Of a DNA stretch of 47,357 nucleotides, positions 7,881-16,758 are shown piece by piece. The position numbers and the translations under genes are program-made. The notes under the pieces are model-generated. The model made no database searches. It was not told the DNA's origin and worked only from the letters and a program-made list of their open reading frames with translations. The stretch comes from Treponema sp. (GTDB taxonomy: Bacteria > Spirochaetota > Spirochaetia > Treponematales > Treponemataceae): the NCBI GenBank assembly GCA_024402565.1, contig JAKSTM010000012.1:1-47357 (forward strand). The letters are read 5' to 3'. Numbering within the stretch: the stretch's first letter is position 1; the number at the start of each line of letters is the position of its first letter.

Positions 7881-8888
7881 TTAGTTAATTCCCTCTAAAG
7901 CTGTTGAAGAAACGGGAGCTGAATCATTCAAATCCTGAACATTTATAATTTGCGGAACTTTTTCTAAAGTTACTTTCCATACACTTGATGACTGTTCAAG
8001 AACAAGAATATCTGACGGTAAATCAAAAACTACCGGAAATTCATAAATCCCAGGTTCAGTCACAGATATAAGGTTAATCCTGCTGATTAACGTAGATGGA
8101 GTAATATTTTCAAGAAGCAAAAAAGGTCCAGAAAGATTAACAGTTAACTCTTCAGAAACAGAAGAAACTGTTAATTCTGGATTAATATTTTGAATAATCG
8201 GTTTTACTCCTGTTACTACTTTTTCCGAAATCAAAGGTTCGATAACTACATTCACATTAATGATATCCTGACTTGTAACAGTAATCTTTTTATTTGTGTT
8301 ATGAAGCTTTACTGTCAAATCTTTAGTATCTGATAATCCTTCAAGAGAAATAACATCCGTAGTGATAAACGATGTATTTTTAATTATAGACTCAGGACCT
8401 GAGATTTGAACAATATCAGGCTGAACTTGAATATTCTGAACCTGATATCCATGCTTTACTTCACCAAGAGTTGGGACTCGAACAAAGGCAGCACCGGAAG
8501 ATTTTTTTTCAACAACTACATGAATTTTTTCAGGTTTAATTTTGATTTCAAGTGGATCAATTGCAAGGAGTTCATCAGAAACTGTAAGCGAAACTGGTAC
8601 ATCATATTCGCCTGTTTCAGAAAGAAAGCTCAAATCAAGAACTGCTTTCAAATCTTCTGCATGAAAAGCCGTGGTAGACTGAGTTTTTACAAAAACCTTA
8701 ACTGATGGCTGAACTGTTTCTTTCAGAACAACTCCACCAGATTGTTCAAGAGAAAGAGGAATAACAATAGTCTGTTTTTCCACAAGTGAAATCTGATAAA
8801 AAAGATAAAGGAAAAGAGCCACAACAAAACAAAGAATTTTTGTTGGCCAGTTCTCTATAATTTTATTAAGAAATGAATTTACTTTCAT
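7881..8888 (-). CDS. cdaR: YbbR-domain protein, CdaA regulator CdaR
   Basis: This 335-residue protein has one N-terminal membrane helix (KILCFVVALFLYLFYQISLV) and then about three YbbR repeats outside the membrane (for example VRVPTLGEVKHGYQVQNIQV and LSGPFLLLENITPS). YbbR proteins encoded next to cdaA bind the diadenylate cyclase and change its activity in firmicutes; the same role is inferred here. Its start overlaps the end of cdaA by 23 bases. GGAGG in the cdaA coding sequence serves as the ribosome binding site. The conserved pairing supports the assignment. Confidence 0.88.
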   Translation of the reverse strand: MKVNSFLNKIIENWPTKILCFVVALFLYLFYQISLVEKQTIVIPLSLEQSGGVVLKETVQPSVKVFVKTQSTTAFHAEDLKAVLDLSFLSETGEYDVPVSLTVSDELLAIDPLEIKIKPEKIHVVVEKKSSGAAFVRVPTLGEVKHGYQVQNIQVQPDIVQISGPESIIKNTSFITTDVISLEGLSDTKDLTVKLHNTNKKITVTSQDIINVNVVIEPLISEKVVTGVKPIIQNINPELTVSSVSEELTVNLSGPFLLLENITPSTLISRINLISVTEPGIYEFPVVFDLPSDILVLEQSSSVWKVTLEKVPQIINVQDLNDSAPVSSTALEGIN

Positions 8889-9681
8889 CGATAGTGTCCT
8901 CCAAATTATTAGCGTCAGGAGGTAACTCCAGAAGATATTCCAGAGTCTTTTTTAACTCTAATGGTGTAAGGTCATAATGAAGTTCTGAATCATAAGCAAG
9001 ACTAATAGCCCCTGTCTCTTCAGAAACAATAAGTACTACAGCATCAGAAACTTCAGAAAGACCAAGTCCTGCTCTATGTCGTGTACCAAAAGTTTTCTTA
9101 ATATCAAACTGTTCTGAAAGAGGTAAAAAGCAACCAGCAGCAAGAATCTTTCCATTCTGGATAAAACAGGCCGCATCATGAAGTGGAGAGTCATAGGAGT
9201 AAATTGTAACTAAAAGAGCTGAAGAAACATCAGCATTAAGAATAGTTCCAGTTCCCATAATATCATCATGTTTAGTCTGTCTAAGAAAAACAGCAAGCAT
9301 TCCGCGTCTCTGTTTTGCAAGCATATCGGCTGCGGTTAACACAGCATCTACATAAGAATGTTTTGAACGGGATCCAAATGCAAACCATCGGCTTTGTCCC
9401 AGTTTCAAAAAAAGCTTACGAATTTCCGGCTGGAAAATAACGGCAAAACACATAAGAAGCCCTGGCGCTATAAAATTCATAAGCCACAAAAGTGTCTGAA
9501 GTCGGAAGATTTCAGCAACTGCATAAGCTATGGCAATGATTACCAGGGCCTTAATTACCTGAATACCATTTGTTTTAGAAAGGAGAACATAAGCCTTGTA
9601 CAGGATAAAAGTAAGGATACCTACATCCAGTACAGGGCGGAGAATATTGAAAACTGTTGAAAGAGCTTCAAAAGTATACAT
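8866..9681 (-). CDS. cdaA: Diadenylate cyclase CdaA (variant DAA motif)
   Basis: This 271-residue protein has three N-terminal membrane helices (about residues 16-33, 40-57 and 63-83) and a cytoplasmic DisA_N domain that makes c-di-AMP from two ATP. The RHR motif is intact (GTRHRAGLGLSE, residues 199-210), as is VSEETG. The canonical DGA motif reads D169-A170-A171 in SPLHDAACFI, and the usual I-E-R motif reads VFLRQTKHDD. The catalytic aspartate is kept, so the enzyme may be active, but the substitutions are unusual. It is the first gene of a five-gene operon with cdaR, acpS, DUF2225 and truA. Confidence 0.9.
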   Translation of the reverse strand: MYTFEALSTVFNILRPVLDVGILTFILYKAYVLLSKTNGIQVIKALVIIAIAYAVAEIFRLQTLLWLMNFIAPGLLMCFAVIFQPEIRKLFLKLGQSRWFAFGSRSKHSYVDAVLTAADMLAKQRRGMLAVFLRQTKHDDIMGTGTILNADVSSALLVTIYSYDSPLHDAACFIQNGKILAAGCFLPLSEQFDIKKTFGTRHRAGLGLSEVSDAVVLIVSEETGAISLAYDSELHYDLTPLELKKTLEYLLELPPDANNLEDTIDESKFIS

Positions 9682-9745
9682 TCAATTTTTTCCAGATTAC
9701 TTTCTATTTGCTATCAACGATATATTAGCAACGCTAAATTAGCAG

Positions 9746-12244
9746 CTATCTGCCAATAATATTAACTGTTCTAAGAATATCCCCGAATACACCGGCAGCG
9801 GTAACACCAGCACCTGCACCGTATCCGCGAACAGTAAGAGGAATTGGTGAGTAACGTTCTGTATAGAATACAAATGCGTTTTCACCACCGCGTACACCGT
9901 AAAGAGGATCATCAGCTGTTACTTCAATCATACCGACAGATACTTTTCCGTCTTTGATTGTAGCACCCATGCGGAGAACTTTTCCTTCTTTTTTAAGATC
10001 GGCAATTTTCTTTGCAAAGTAATCATCAACTTTAGGAAGATTTGCCATGAATTCATCAACAGTACCTGTTGAATCGAAATCTTCAGGGAATACTTTGTAC
10101 ATTGTGATGTCAGAAAGTTCAATATCCATTCCGCTTTCGCGTGAAATGATAAGTGCTTTACGTGCAACGTCCATTCCGTTCAGGTCATCGCGTGGGTCCG
10201 GTTCTGTATAACGAAGTTCTTTTGCTTCTTTAACAGCCTGGCTGAAAGAAACACCTTCGTCCAGTTTTCCGAAAATGTAAGAAAGCGAACCTGACATGAT
10301 TCCGTTGAAGCTTGAAAGCTTGTCACCTGAGCGATAAAGATTCTGCAGAGTATCAATAATTGGAAGACCTGCACCTACGTTTGTTTCGTAAAGGAACTTG
10401 CGGTGCATTTTTGCTGCTGTTTCACGAATGCTTCTGTAGAAGTCGATATTCATAGAGTTAGCACGCTTGTTAGGTGTTGCAATAGACATACCGGCTTTAA
10501 TCAGGTCAAGGTAACGTTCAGGAAGATCGTAACTTGCTGTACAGTCAACGAATACAGGATTCAGAGGTTTTACGCGCTGAACAAATTTGATGATTTCATC
10601 AACATTGTTGTCCGAAGAAACGAATTTGATTTCAGGATTCTTCATCATTTCACGCCAGTTAGAAAGATCAATTCCTTCTTCGTTCAGAGTCATACCATCA
10701 ATAGTTGTGATACACATAACTTTGATGTCGATATTTTCTTCAAGAAGTTTGTCGTGCTGGGCAGCAATCTGATCGATAAGTGTACCACCGATTGTACCGG
10801 CACCAAATGCAAATACTTCGATTGATTTTGCTGTGTTAAAGAAGAATCTGTTGATTACGCGAACAGCAGTGTCACCCATATCTCCACGGATAACGCTTGA
10901 AATACAGCGTTCTGAAGATCCCTGTGCAATAGCCAGGTTATTGATATCCTGAGAAGCAAGAGCGTCAAAGAACTTTTCTGCAATACCGCGGTTCTGGATC
11001 ATTCCGTCACCTACTACAGAAACGATTGCGCAGTCATTGTCAACTTCGATTGGATTGATAAGTCCTTCTGCAATTTCAAGACCAAGTTCACGGTTCAGAA
11101 CATCCTGAACTTTGTTAGATTCTGAATCACGTACACAGAAAGAAATTGTGTATTCAGATGATGACTGTGTGATAAGAAGGATTGAAATATTTGCCTGTCC
11201 TACGCTAGCAAAAATGCGGCTTGCCATACCGGTGCGTCCCTTCATTCCTGTTCCTGAAACAGAAACCATTGCAACTTTCTTGAGACAAGAAATACCGCAT
11301 ACAGGAGATTTTCTTTCGTATGGACCTTTACCGATACGTGTTCCGCGTGCTGAAGGATTGTGACTATTCAGACTCCAGGCTTCAATTCCTTTTGCCTGAA
11401 GAGGTGCCAAAGTTTTTGGATGGAGAACTTTTGAACCGAAGAAAGAAAGTTCCATTGCTTCTTCATAAGTCATGTCATCAACAAGAACAGCATCCTTTAC
11501 GATACGTGGGTCAGCTGTGAATACACCGTCAACGTCAGTCCAGAATTCTACACGTTTTACACCAAGTGAAGCACCGATGATTGCTGCACTGAAGTCAGAA
11601 CCGTTGCGACCAAGGAGTCCCATTACAGGTTCATAACCTGTTCCGCGTGTCCATGAACAGATGAATCCTGGGAACAGAAGAATACGTGTCTGAGTTTCGC
11701 GTTCACCGTCACGGAAAGGACGACATGCATCTGCACATTTTGCGTAGTCTGCTTCACCTTCTCCCTGTTTTCCTGTTGTGAAAATAAACTTGCGTGAATC
11801 AAGAAGGATTACGCTCATACCTTTAGCAAGGAGAACAGCTTCCATAATTGGTGAAGAAAGAAGTTCGCCCATCCCCATAAGGCGGCAGTAAATTGTGTCA
11901 GGACATTCGCCGAATGCTGCAACGCCGTCAAGAAGTTTTGAAATTTCGTCAAAGTATGGATTAAGTTTTTCCATTACTTTATCTGCACTGAATCCAGAAA
12001 GCTTTGACTGGATTTCTGAACAGATATCAGAATGGATGCCTTTAAGTTCGTTTGTGAATTTAGTGGAAGGGGTCCCGGTTACACTGGCATCGATTGCAGC
12101 CTGAAGAGAGTTTGAAACTCCGGCTACTGCAGAAACAACAACTGAAAGTCTGTCTTCTTCTGCGCGTTTAATAATGATGTCACTTGAGTCCAGAATGCGG
12201 CGGGCATTTCCCATTGATGTTCCGCCAAATTTTAATGTAATCAT
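9746..12244 (-). CDS. thrA: Bifunctional aspartokinase / homoserine dehydrogenase
   Basis: This 832-residue fusion performs the first and third steps of threonine and methionine synthesis. The N-terminal kinase has KFGGTSMGN (residues 5-13) and the GLLGRNGSDFSAA substrate loop. Two ACT regulatory domains follow (VSVSGTGMKGRTGMAS and VSVVGDGMIQNRGIA, about residues 325-455). The dehydrogenase starts at FAFGAGTIGGTLI (about residue 478), with catalytic-region signs GIMSGSLSYIFG and EPDPRDDLNGMDVARK. The length matches E. coli ThrA. AAGGGG precedes the ATG. It stands alone, with no thrB or thrC beside it. The ACT domains suggest feedback inhibition by threonine. Confidence 0.95.
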   Translation of the reverse strand: MITLKFGGTSMGNARRILDSSDIIIKRAEEDRLSVVVSAVAGVSNSLQAAIDASVTGTPSTKFTNELKGIHSDICSEIQSKLSGFSADKVMEKLNPYFDEISKLLDGVAAFGECPDTIYCRLMGMGELLSSPIMEAVLLAKGMSVILLDSRKFIFTTGKQGEGEADYAKCADACRPFRDGERETQTRILLFPGFICSWTRGTGYEPVMGLLGRNGSDFSAAIIGASLGVKRVEFWTDVDGVFTADPRIVKDAVLVDDMTYEEAMELSFFGSKVLHPKTLAPLQAKGIEAWSLNSHNPSARGTRIGKGPYERKSPVCGISCLKKVAMVSVSGTGMKGRTGMASRIFASVGQANISILLITQSSSEYTISFCVRDSESNKVQDVLNRELGLEIAEGLINPIEVDNDCAIVSVVGDGMIQNRGIAEKFFDALASQDINNLAIAQGSSERCISSVIRGDMGDTAVRVINRFFFNTAKSIEVFAFGAGTIGGTLIDQIAAQHDKLLEENIDIKVMCITTIDGMTLNEEGIDLSNWREMMKNPEIKFVSSDNNVDEIIKFVQRVKPLNPVFVDCTASYDLPERYLDLIKAGMSIATPNKRANSMNIDFYRSIRETAAKMHRKFLYETNVGAGLPIIDTLQNLYRSGDKLSSFNGIMSGSLSYIFGKLDEGVSFSQAVKEAKELRYTEPDPRDDLNGMDVARKALIISRESGMDIELSDITMYKVFPEDFDSTGTVDEFMANLPKVDDYFAKKIADLKKEGKVLRMGATIKDGKVSVGMIEVTADDPLYGVRGGENAFVFYTERYSPIPLTVRGYGAGAGVTAAGVFGDILRTVNIIGR

Positions 12245-12373
12245 AATTTACCCCTTTCAAAGTATTACAAATTTTAATTAAATAATTTTAACGGAAAATC
12301 AGAAAAGAATAAAGATATGCAGAAAAACTGAAAAGTACTTCGCCAGAGAAGACACCATCCGTAAAATCAACTG

Positions 12374-12435
12374 GACCCTTCGACCTTTCGACCCTTCGAC
12401 AAGCTCAGGGACCGCATATTCAGGGACCAAGCTCA
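12374..12435. repeat. Short GC-rich intergenic repeat element
   Basis: The words GACCCTTCGAC and TCAGGGACC each occur more than once in 60 bases, with CCCTTCGACAAGCTCAGGG in the middle. From memory, close variants of this word occur between genes in many unrelated bacterial genomes. It is unlike the AT-rich surroundings. It is probably a dispersed repeat; copy number cannot be judged from one window. Confidence 0.5.
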
Positions 12436-12460
12436 ATCACCGTTATTCACATAATAAAAA

Positions 12461-12482
12461 AAAGGGGCTGTAAAGCCCCTTT
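12461..12482 (-). terminator. Terminator of the rfbBAC operon
   Basis: The stem AAAGGGGCT / AGCCCCTTT with a four-base loop is followed on the minus strand by a long T-run. It lies about 70 bases downstream of the rfbC stop, after the tandem repeat. Confidence 0.85.
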
Positions 12483-12504
12483 CTTCTATACCCTTTCTTC
12501 TATC

Positions 12505-12552
12505 TAATTAAGCTACTTACTAATTAAGCTACTTACTATTTTAGCTACCTAA
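12505..12552. repeat. Tandem repeat abutting the rfbC stop codon
   Basis: Two perfect copies of the 16-base unit TAATTAAGCTACTTAC (12505-12520 and 12521-12536) are followed by degenerate AGCTAC copies. These run into the last codons of rfbC, where AAGCTACTTAAG recurs over the stop. The units are rich in stop codons on the minus strand. Confidence 0.75.
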
Positions 12553-12553
12553 G

Positions 12554-13171
12554 CTACTTAAGCCATTTAGCATTCATATCGAAATAATCACTTTTCAAAT
12601 CAAAGGCAGGATGTTTTGTATCCTTATCACTGAGGTTAGGAACAAATTCTTCAGTAATCCCTGCTTCCGCCCAGATTTTATCCCATTCAATTCCGATTGC
12701 AGGATCATTCCACATGAGCCCGCCTTCGCCTTTTGGATCATAAAAATCTGTACATTTATAAGCAAAGGTTGCTGTTTCAGTCAGAACCATAAAACCATGT
12801 GCAAAACCTGCAGGAATATAGAACTGATTCTGCTTTTCTGAATCAAGAATTACTCCGTAATATTTTCCGAATGTAGGAGAATCTTTACGAATATCAACTG
12901 CCACGTCATAAACTTTTCCGCTTAATGCACGTACCAGTTTTCCCTGTGGATGCTGTGTCTGAAAATGAAGTCCGCGAAGAACACCTCTGGAAGAAAAACT
13001 CTGGTTATCCTGAACGAATTTCATAGTAAGGCCAGCTTCAAAGAAATCTTTTTCGCTGTAAGATTCAAAGAAATATCCGCGGGCATCACCAAAAACCTTT
13101 GGCTGAATTTCATAAAGACCTGGAAATTCAACGCCGTCGTTTGAAACACATTTATTAAAAGTAAAAGCCAT
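12554..13171 (-). CDS. rfbC: dTDP-4-dehydrorhamnose 3,5-epimerase
   Basis: This 205-residue cupin-fold enzyme epimerises dTDP-4-keto-6-deoxyglucose at C3 and C5 for dTDP-L-rhamnose synthesis. Visible family motifs are DARGYFFESY, the catalytic-histidine region GVLRGLHFQ, KLVRALSGKVYDVAVDIRK and YIPAGFAHGF. The length is slightly above the usual 180-190. It is the third gene of the rfbB-rfbA-rfbC operon, 2 bases after rfbA, and its 3' end runs into a tandem repeat. Confidence 0.95.
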   Translation of the reverse strand: MAFTFNKCVSNDGVEFPGLYEIQPKVFGDARGYFFESYSEKDFFEAGLTMKFVQDNQSFSSRGVLRGLHFQTQHPQGKLVRALSGKVYDVAVDIRKDSPTFGKYYGVILDSEKQNQFYIPAGFAHGFMVLTETATFAYKCTDFYDPKGEGGLMWNDPAIGIEWDKIWAEAGITEEFVPNLSDKDTKHPAFDLKSDYFDMNAKWLK

Positions 13172-13173
13172 AA

Positions 13174-14046
13174 TTATCTCTCTGCAATAAATTTAAGATA
13201 ACGGCCGTAATCTGTTTTGTAACCGGCTGCCATTTCCAGAACCTGATCTTTTGTAATCCATCCGTTATTGAAGGCAATTTCTTCAAGACAGCTTACATAA
13301 AGTCCCTGACGTTTCTGAATAGTTGCAATGAAGTTTGAAGCTTCAAGAAGTCCGTCGTATGTACCTGTATCGAGCCAGGCCATTCCTCGTCCAAGAAGTT
13401 CAACAGAAAGCTGGTCACGTTCCAGATATTCATTATTGATTGATGTGATTTCGATTTCACCGCGTGCAGAAGGTTTTACATTTGCTGCAATATCTACTAC
13501 TTCTTTTGTGTAGAAGTAAAGACCTGGAACAGCATAATTTGATTTAGGCTCTGCAGGTTTTTCTTCAATACCAAGAACTTTTCCAGTTGAATCAAATTCT
13601 ACAACACCATAAGCAGTTGGATCTGCAACCTGGTATCCGAAAATCACACTGCGATTCTGTTTTTCTACAGTTTCTTTTGCGCGTTTCAGTGTTGAAGTAA
13701 AACTCTGTCCATAGAAAATATTATCTCCAAGAACAAGGGCAGCACTGTCACCTGCAAGGAAATCTTTTCCGATGATGAAAGCATCAGCCAGTCCGCGAGG
13801 TTTATCCTGAACTTTATATTCCAGATGCATACCAAGCCATGAACCGTCTCCAAAAAGCTCTTCAAAGACAGGAAGATCACGTGGTGTAGAAATAATCAGA
13901 ACTTCACGAATCCCAGCCAGCATAAGAACTGACATAGGATAGTAAATCATTGGTTTATCATAAAGAGGCAGAATCTGTTTTGATACTGCTTTTGTAATCG
14001 GATAAAGGCGTGTTCCTGAACCGCCTGCAAGAATAATTCCTTTCAT
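13174..14046 (-). CDS. rfbA: Glucose-1-phosphate thymidylyltransferase
   Basis: This 290-residue nucleotidyltransferase joins dTTP and glucose-1-phosphate to dTDP-glucose, the first step of dTDP-rhamnose synthesis. The signature [16 protein letters not shown] is at residues 3-18; [25 protein letters not shown] and [17 protein letters not shown] follow. The length is exactly typical for RmlA. It is the middle gene of the operon, 12 bases after rfbB and 2 before rfbC. Confidence 0.96.
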   Translation of the reverse strand: MKGIILAGGSGTRLYPITKAVSKQILPLYDKPMIYYPMSVLMLAGIREVLIISTPRDLPVFEELFGDGSWLGMHLEYKVQDKPRGLADAFIIGKDFLAGDSAALVLGDNIFYGQSFTSTLKRAKETVEKQNRSVIFGYQVADPTAYGVVEFDSTGKVLGIEEKPAEPKSNYAVPGLYFYTKEVVDIAANVKPSARGEIEITSINNEYLERDQLSVELLGRGMAWLDTGTYDGLLEASNFIATIQKRQGLYVSCLEEIAFNNGWITKDQVLEMAAGYKTDYGRYLKFIAER

Positions 14047-14058
14047 ATTATATATTTC

Positions 14059-15180
14059 CTATCTTCCCTGTTCTGTGTAGTTTTTACTGATCCAATTTTT
14101 GTAGTCACCACTAAGAATATGGTTCAGCCATTCTGTATTGGCAAGGTACCAGTCTACAGTTTCTGCAAGACCTTCTTCGAAAGTCATTTTACGTTCCCAT
14201 CCAAGTTCTGTTTTGATTTTTGTACAATCGATGGCATAACGTTTATCGTGACCTGCACGGTCTGTTACATGAGTAATTGTTTTTTCTACTTCGTCTACAG
14301 TTTTTCCTGTTCTGGCTGCTGTAAGTTCAATTACCTTATGGAGAAGCTTAATATTCTGCCATTCATTTTCGCCACCAATGTTATATTTTTCACCAGTGCG
14401 TCCATTTTTCAGAATAAGCCATACGGCACGGTTATGATCTTCTACATAAATCCAGTCGCGGATATTGTCACCTTTTCCGTAAACAGGAAGATTCTTTCCA
14501 TCACGAATATTTGAAATCATAAGTGGAAGGAGTTTTTCAGGGAACTGATATGGACCGTAGTTGTTTGTACAGTTTGAAAGAGTAATTGGCATTCCGTAAG
14601 TGTGGAAGTAAGCCATTACGATATGATCTGAACTTGCTTTTGAGCTTGAGTAAGGTGAACGTGGATCATATGGTGTATCTTCGCGGAAATAACCTGTTTC
14701 ACCAAGTGAGCCGTATACTTCATCAGTAGAAATGTGATGGAAAAGAACTCCGTCACGCCATGTACCGTCTGCACTTCTCCAGAAATTTCTGGCTACATCC
14801 AGCATTGTGAATGTTCCCATAACATTTGTACGAATAAATGTTTCAGGTCCAAGAATCGAACGGTCAACATGACTTTCTGCTGCAAAATGAACAACAGTAT
14901 CGATGTCATACTGTTTGAAAATACGTTCAATCTGTTCACGGTCACAGATATCTACTTTTTCAAAAAAGTAACGTGTTCCACCAAATTTTTCTTCGATGTC
15001 TTTAAGAGATTCAAGATTTCCGGCATAAGTTAAAGAGTCTACATTTACTACTGTTCCTTCAAACCCTGCATCATTGAAAAGATCTCCTTTTGCTGATGAC
15101 TGACCGAAAAGATAATGAATAAAATTTGAACCGATAAAGCCAGCTCCACCTGTTACCAAAATATTTTTAAGTTTGCGCAA
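14059..15180 (-). CDS. rfbB: dTDP-glucose 4,6-dehydratase
   Basis: This 373-residue extended short-chain dehydrogenase removes water from dTDP-glucose. The NAD loop TGGAGFIGSNFIHY is near the N-terminus, the active-site region is HISTDEVYGSLG, and the catalytic YxxxK is YSSSKAS; NYGPYQFPEKLLPL is typical. Two short insertions compared with the standard enzyme (about residues 28-42 and 138-145) make it a little longer than usual. It is the first gene of the operon. rfbD (the final reductase) is not in the operon or elsewhere in the window. Confidence 0.95.
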   Translation of the reverse strand: MRKLKNILVTGGAGFIGSNFIHYLFGQSSAKGDLFNDAGFEGTVVNVDSLTYAGNLESLKDIEEKFGGTRYFFEKVDICDREQIERIFKQYDIDTVVHFAAESHVDRSILGPETFIRTNVMGTFTMLDVARNFWRSADGTWRDGVLFHHISTDEVYGSLGETGYFREDTPYDPRSPYSSSKASSDHIVMAYFHTYGMPITLSNCTNNYGPYQFPEKLLPLMISNIRDGKNLPVYGKGDNIRDWIYVEDHNRAVWLILKNGRTGEKYNIGGENEWQNIKLLHKVIELTAARTGKTVDEVEKTITHVTDRAGHDKRYAIDCTKIKTELGWERKMTFEEGLAETVDWYLANTEWLNHILSGDYKNWISKNYTEQGR

Positions 15181-15200
15181 TTTCTTCTCCTTTTATAAAA

Positions 15201-15231
15201 AAAACGGATAACCTTATAGATTATCCGTTTT
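15201..15231 (-). terminator. Terminator after the GH43 gene
   Basis: An eleven-pair stem (AAAACGGATAA / TTATCCGTTTT) with a nine-base loop and T-run lies between the GH43 stop and rfbB. It insulates the rfb operon from the GH43 transcript, so rfbB must have its own promoter in or after it. Confidence 0.85.
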
Positions 15232-15252
15232 TTTCAGCGATTTTTCAAGGTG

Positions 15253-16743
15253 TTATTCCATTACCCACCAGTCAAGTTCCAGGCCATTTGAGAATACAAA
15301 ATAAACATCATGTATTCCATTTTCGTATGAACCCAGATTTGAAACAATTTCCGAAAAGTCCAAAGAATCAATTTTTACAGAAGCCAATGGTTCAGTATCG
15401 GAAATTCTATTTGAATCAAGATAAATATTCAGAGTACCAGTACCTTTAGCCATGATACGGATTTTTTCTGCCTTCTTAGAAAAATCTGCCTGTTTAAGCA
15501 AAGTCCATCCACCAATTGTATCCTGGGTTGTTGCCTGAACAGAAATAGTATCTTTTCCCTGGTATGTTTTATATTTAAAACCTGAACCTGTCGAAAGAGT
15601 TTCAAAACCAGTCTGAACAAAAGGAGAAGGATTTTTTATCTGATCAACCCCTTTTCTAGTTCCCTTACATTTAGAAATCTTTCCTGTAGATTCATCAATT
15701 TCAAGTTCATCAATATTTATATTTCGACAGTCACCTTTTACATTAAACTTAGTATGTAAATCATGTGCCTGATAAATCATATAATATTTTCCATTATATT
15801 TTTCTATATGGGAATGGTTGTTTCCGCCACCAAGTCCGTAAGTTCCTGTATTTGCAAAGAAAGAACCACCATTAACCCAGGATTCAGGAACTAAAGGAGT
15901 TTTACTTGTCATATAACACATTTCTGCCTGTGGCTGGATATCCCATGCAGAACAATATGAAAGAATATAAGTTCCCTTTACATAATTCAGTTCATTAGCT
16001 TCAAAATGATTTGGAGTATCAGGAAGTGCTACTATTCCTGTTTCCATATCAAGGCTAACCATATCTTTACCAAGTTTTGCAATTTTACAGTTATTGTGTC
16101 CAGGTCCACCACCAAAAGAAATATAACCGTCGCCTTTATCATCAATGCAAACACCAGGGTCAAAAAGCCAGTCACATTTTCCAAGACCTTTTACACTACG
16201 ACTGATAAGGGCTTTCCCGATAGGATCTGTCCATGGACCAAGAGGTGAAGTTGCTGTTAAAACTCCAATCCCATTTCCACTGTTTGCGAAATATAGATAA
16301 AAATGAGTCAGGCCGTCTTCTTCTTTACGAGAAACAATTGAAGGTGCCCAGGAATTTCCTGCCCAGCGAGCAATCTGCCCTACTTTGATTTCTCCATGAA
16401 AAGTCCAGTTTGCCATATCATCAGTAGACATGACTGCCAGAGTATTTATGTATCCATAGTTTACCTCTTCATCGGCTTTAAGGTTCTGATACATCTGATG
16501 ATCATTTGTACCATAAACATAAAGTCTTCCGTCATAAACTACAGCCGTTGGGTCGGCACAATAAAAGTTCGGTAAAAGCGGGTTATTGTCATTAACGGGC
16601 TTTGAAACAAAATTGGAAATTGTATTAATCATAAATGAATCTACCTTGGTTCCTTTTTGTGTAGAAGAAGCACAGGAAACCGATGTTACTAATATTATTG
16701 ATAATGCAGCAAAAACTGCCCCATTAAAAATATGTCTTTTCAT
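15253..16743 (-). CDS. GH43-family glycoside hydrolase lipoprotein with C-terminal CBM-like domain
   Basis: This 496-residue protein has a lipoprotein signal peptide ending SVSC (Cys24), so it is exported and lipid anchored. Residues about 55-360 have the five-bladed propeller features of family GH43: CADPTAVVYDGRLYVYGTND with catalytic base Asp64, LFDPGV with Asp195, and HFEANEL with acid Glu248. Residues about 375-496 resemble a CBM6-type carbohydrate-binding domain. Likely activity is arabinofuranosidase, xylosidase or a galactan-type hydrolase; the exact substrate is not visible. A perfect palindrome, GTTAAACGTTTAAC, lies two bases before the start codon, and no Shine-Dalgarno is seen. 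It is a single-gene unit between its terminator and rluA. Confidence 0.88.
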   Translation of the reverse strand: MKRHIFNGAVFAALSIILVTSVSCASSTQKGTKVDSFMINTISNFVSKPVNDNNPLLPNFYCADPTAVVYDGRLYVYGTNDHQMYQNLKADEEVNYGYINTLAVMSTDDMANWTFHGEIKVGQIARWAGNSWAPSIVSRKEEDGLTHFYLYFANSGNGIGVLTATSPLGPWTDPIGKALISRSVKGLGKCDWLFDPGVCIDDKGDGYISFGGGPGHNNCKIAKLGKDMVSLDMETGIVALPDTPNHFEANELNYVKGTYILSYCSAWDIQPQAEMCYMTSKTPLVPESWVNGGSFFANTGTYGLGGGNNHSHIEKYNGKYYMIYQAHDLHTKFNVKGDCRNINIDELEIDESTGKISKCKGTRKGVDQIKNPSPFVQTGFETLSTGSGFKYKTYQGKDTISVQATTQDTIGGWTLLKQADFSKKAEKIRIMAKGTGTLNIYLDSNRISDTEPLASVKIDSLDFSEIVSNLGSYENGIHDVYFVFSNGLELDWWVME

Positions 16744-16744
16744 A

Positions 16745-16758
16745 GTTAAACGTTTAAC
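16745..16758. promoter_or_regulatory. LacI-family operator-like palindrome at the GH43 start
   Basis: GTTAAACGTTTAAC is a perfect 14-base palindrome with the central CG typical of LacI/GalR-family operators. It ends one base before the GH43 ATG, so a bound repressor would cover the transcript start or leader. The core recurs at 187, 23197 and 28980. Confidence 0.7.

Larger units (their letters stand above)
12245..12553. other. Intergenic region between thrA and rfbC
   Basis: This 309-base region contains the thrA promoter zone (AT-rich, 12245-12310), a GC-richer repeated element (12374-12435), the rfbC terminator (12461-12482) and a tandem repeat ending at the rfbC stop codon. I saw no thr-type leader peptide with runs of Thr or Ile codons and no recognisable riboswitch. 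Confidence 0.6.

Noticed and set aside
10403..10825. 140-codon open frame on plus strand inside thrA
   Set aside because: It is antisense to a clearly coding gene, lacks a ribosome binding site and shows no family features; the composition reflects the codon pattern of thrA.
12245..12553. Threonine leader peptide or riboswitch before thrA
   Set aside because: No open frame with Thr or Ile runs and no known aptamer pattern was seen in the leader.
14119..14514. 131-codon plus-strand frame inside rfbB
   Set aside because: Antisense to rfbB, with Cys/Phe-rich composition and no motif.
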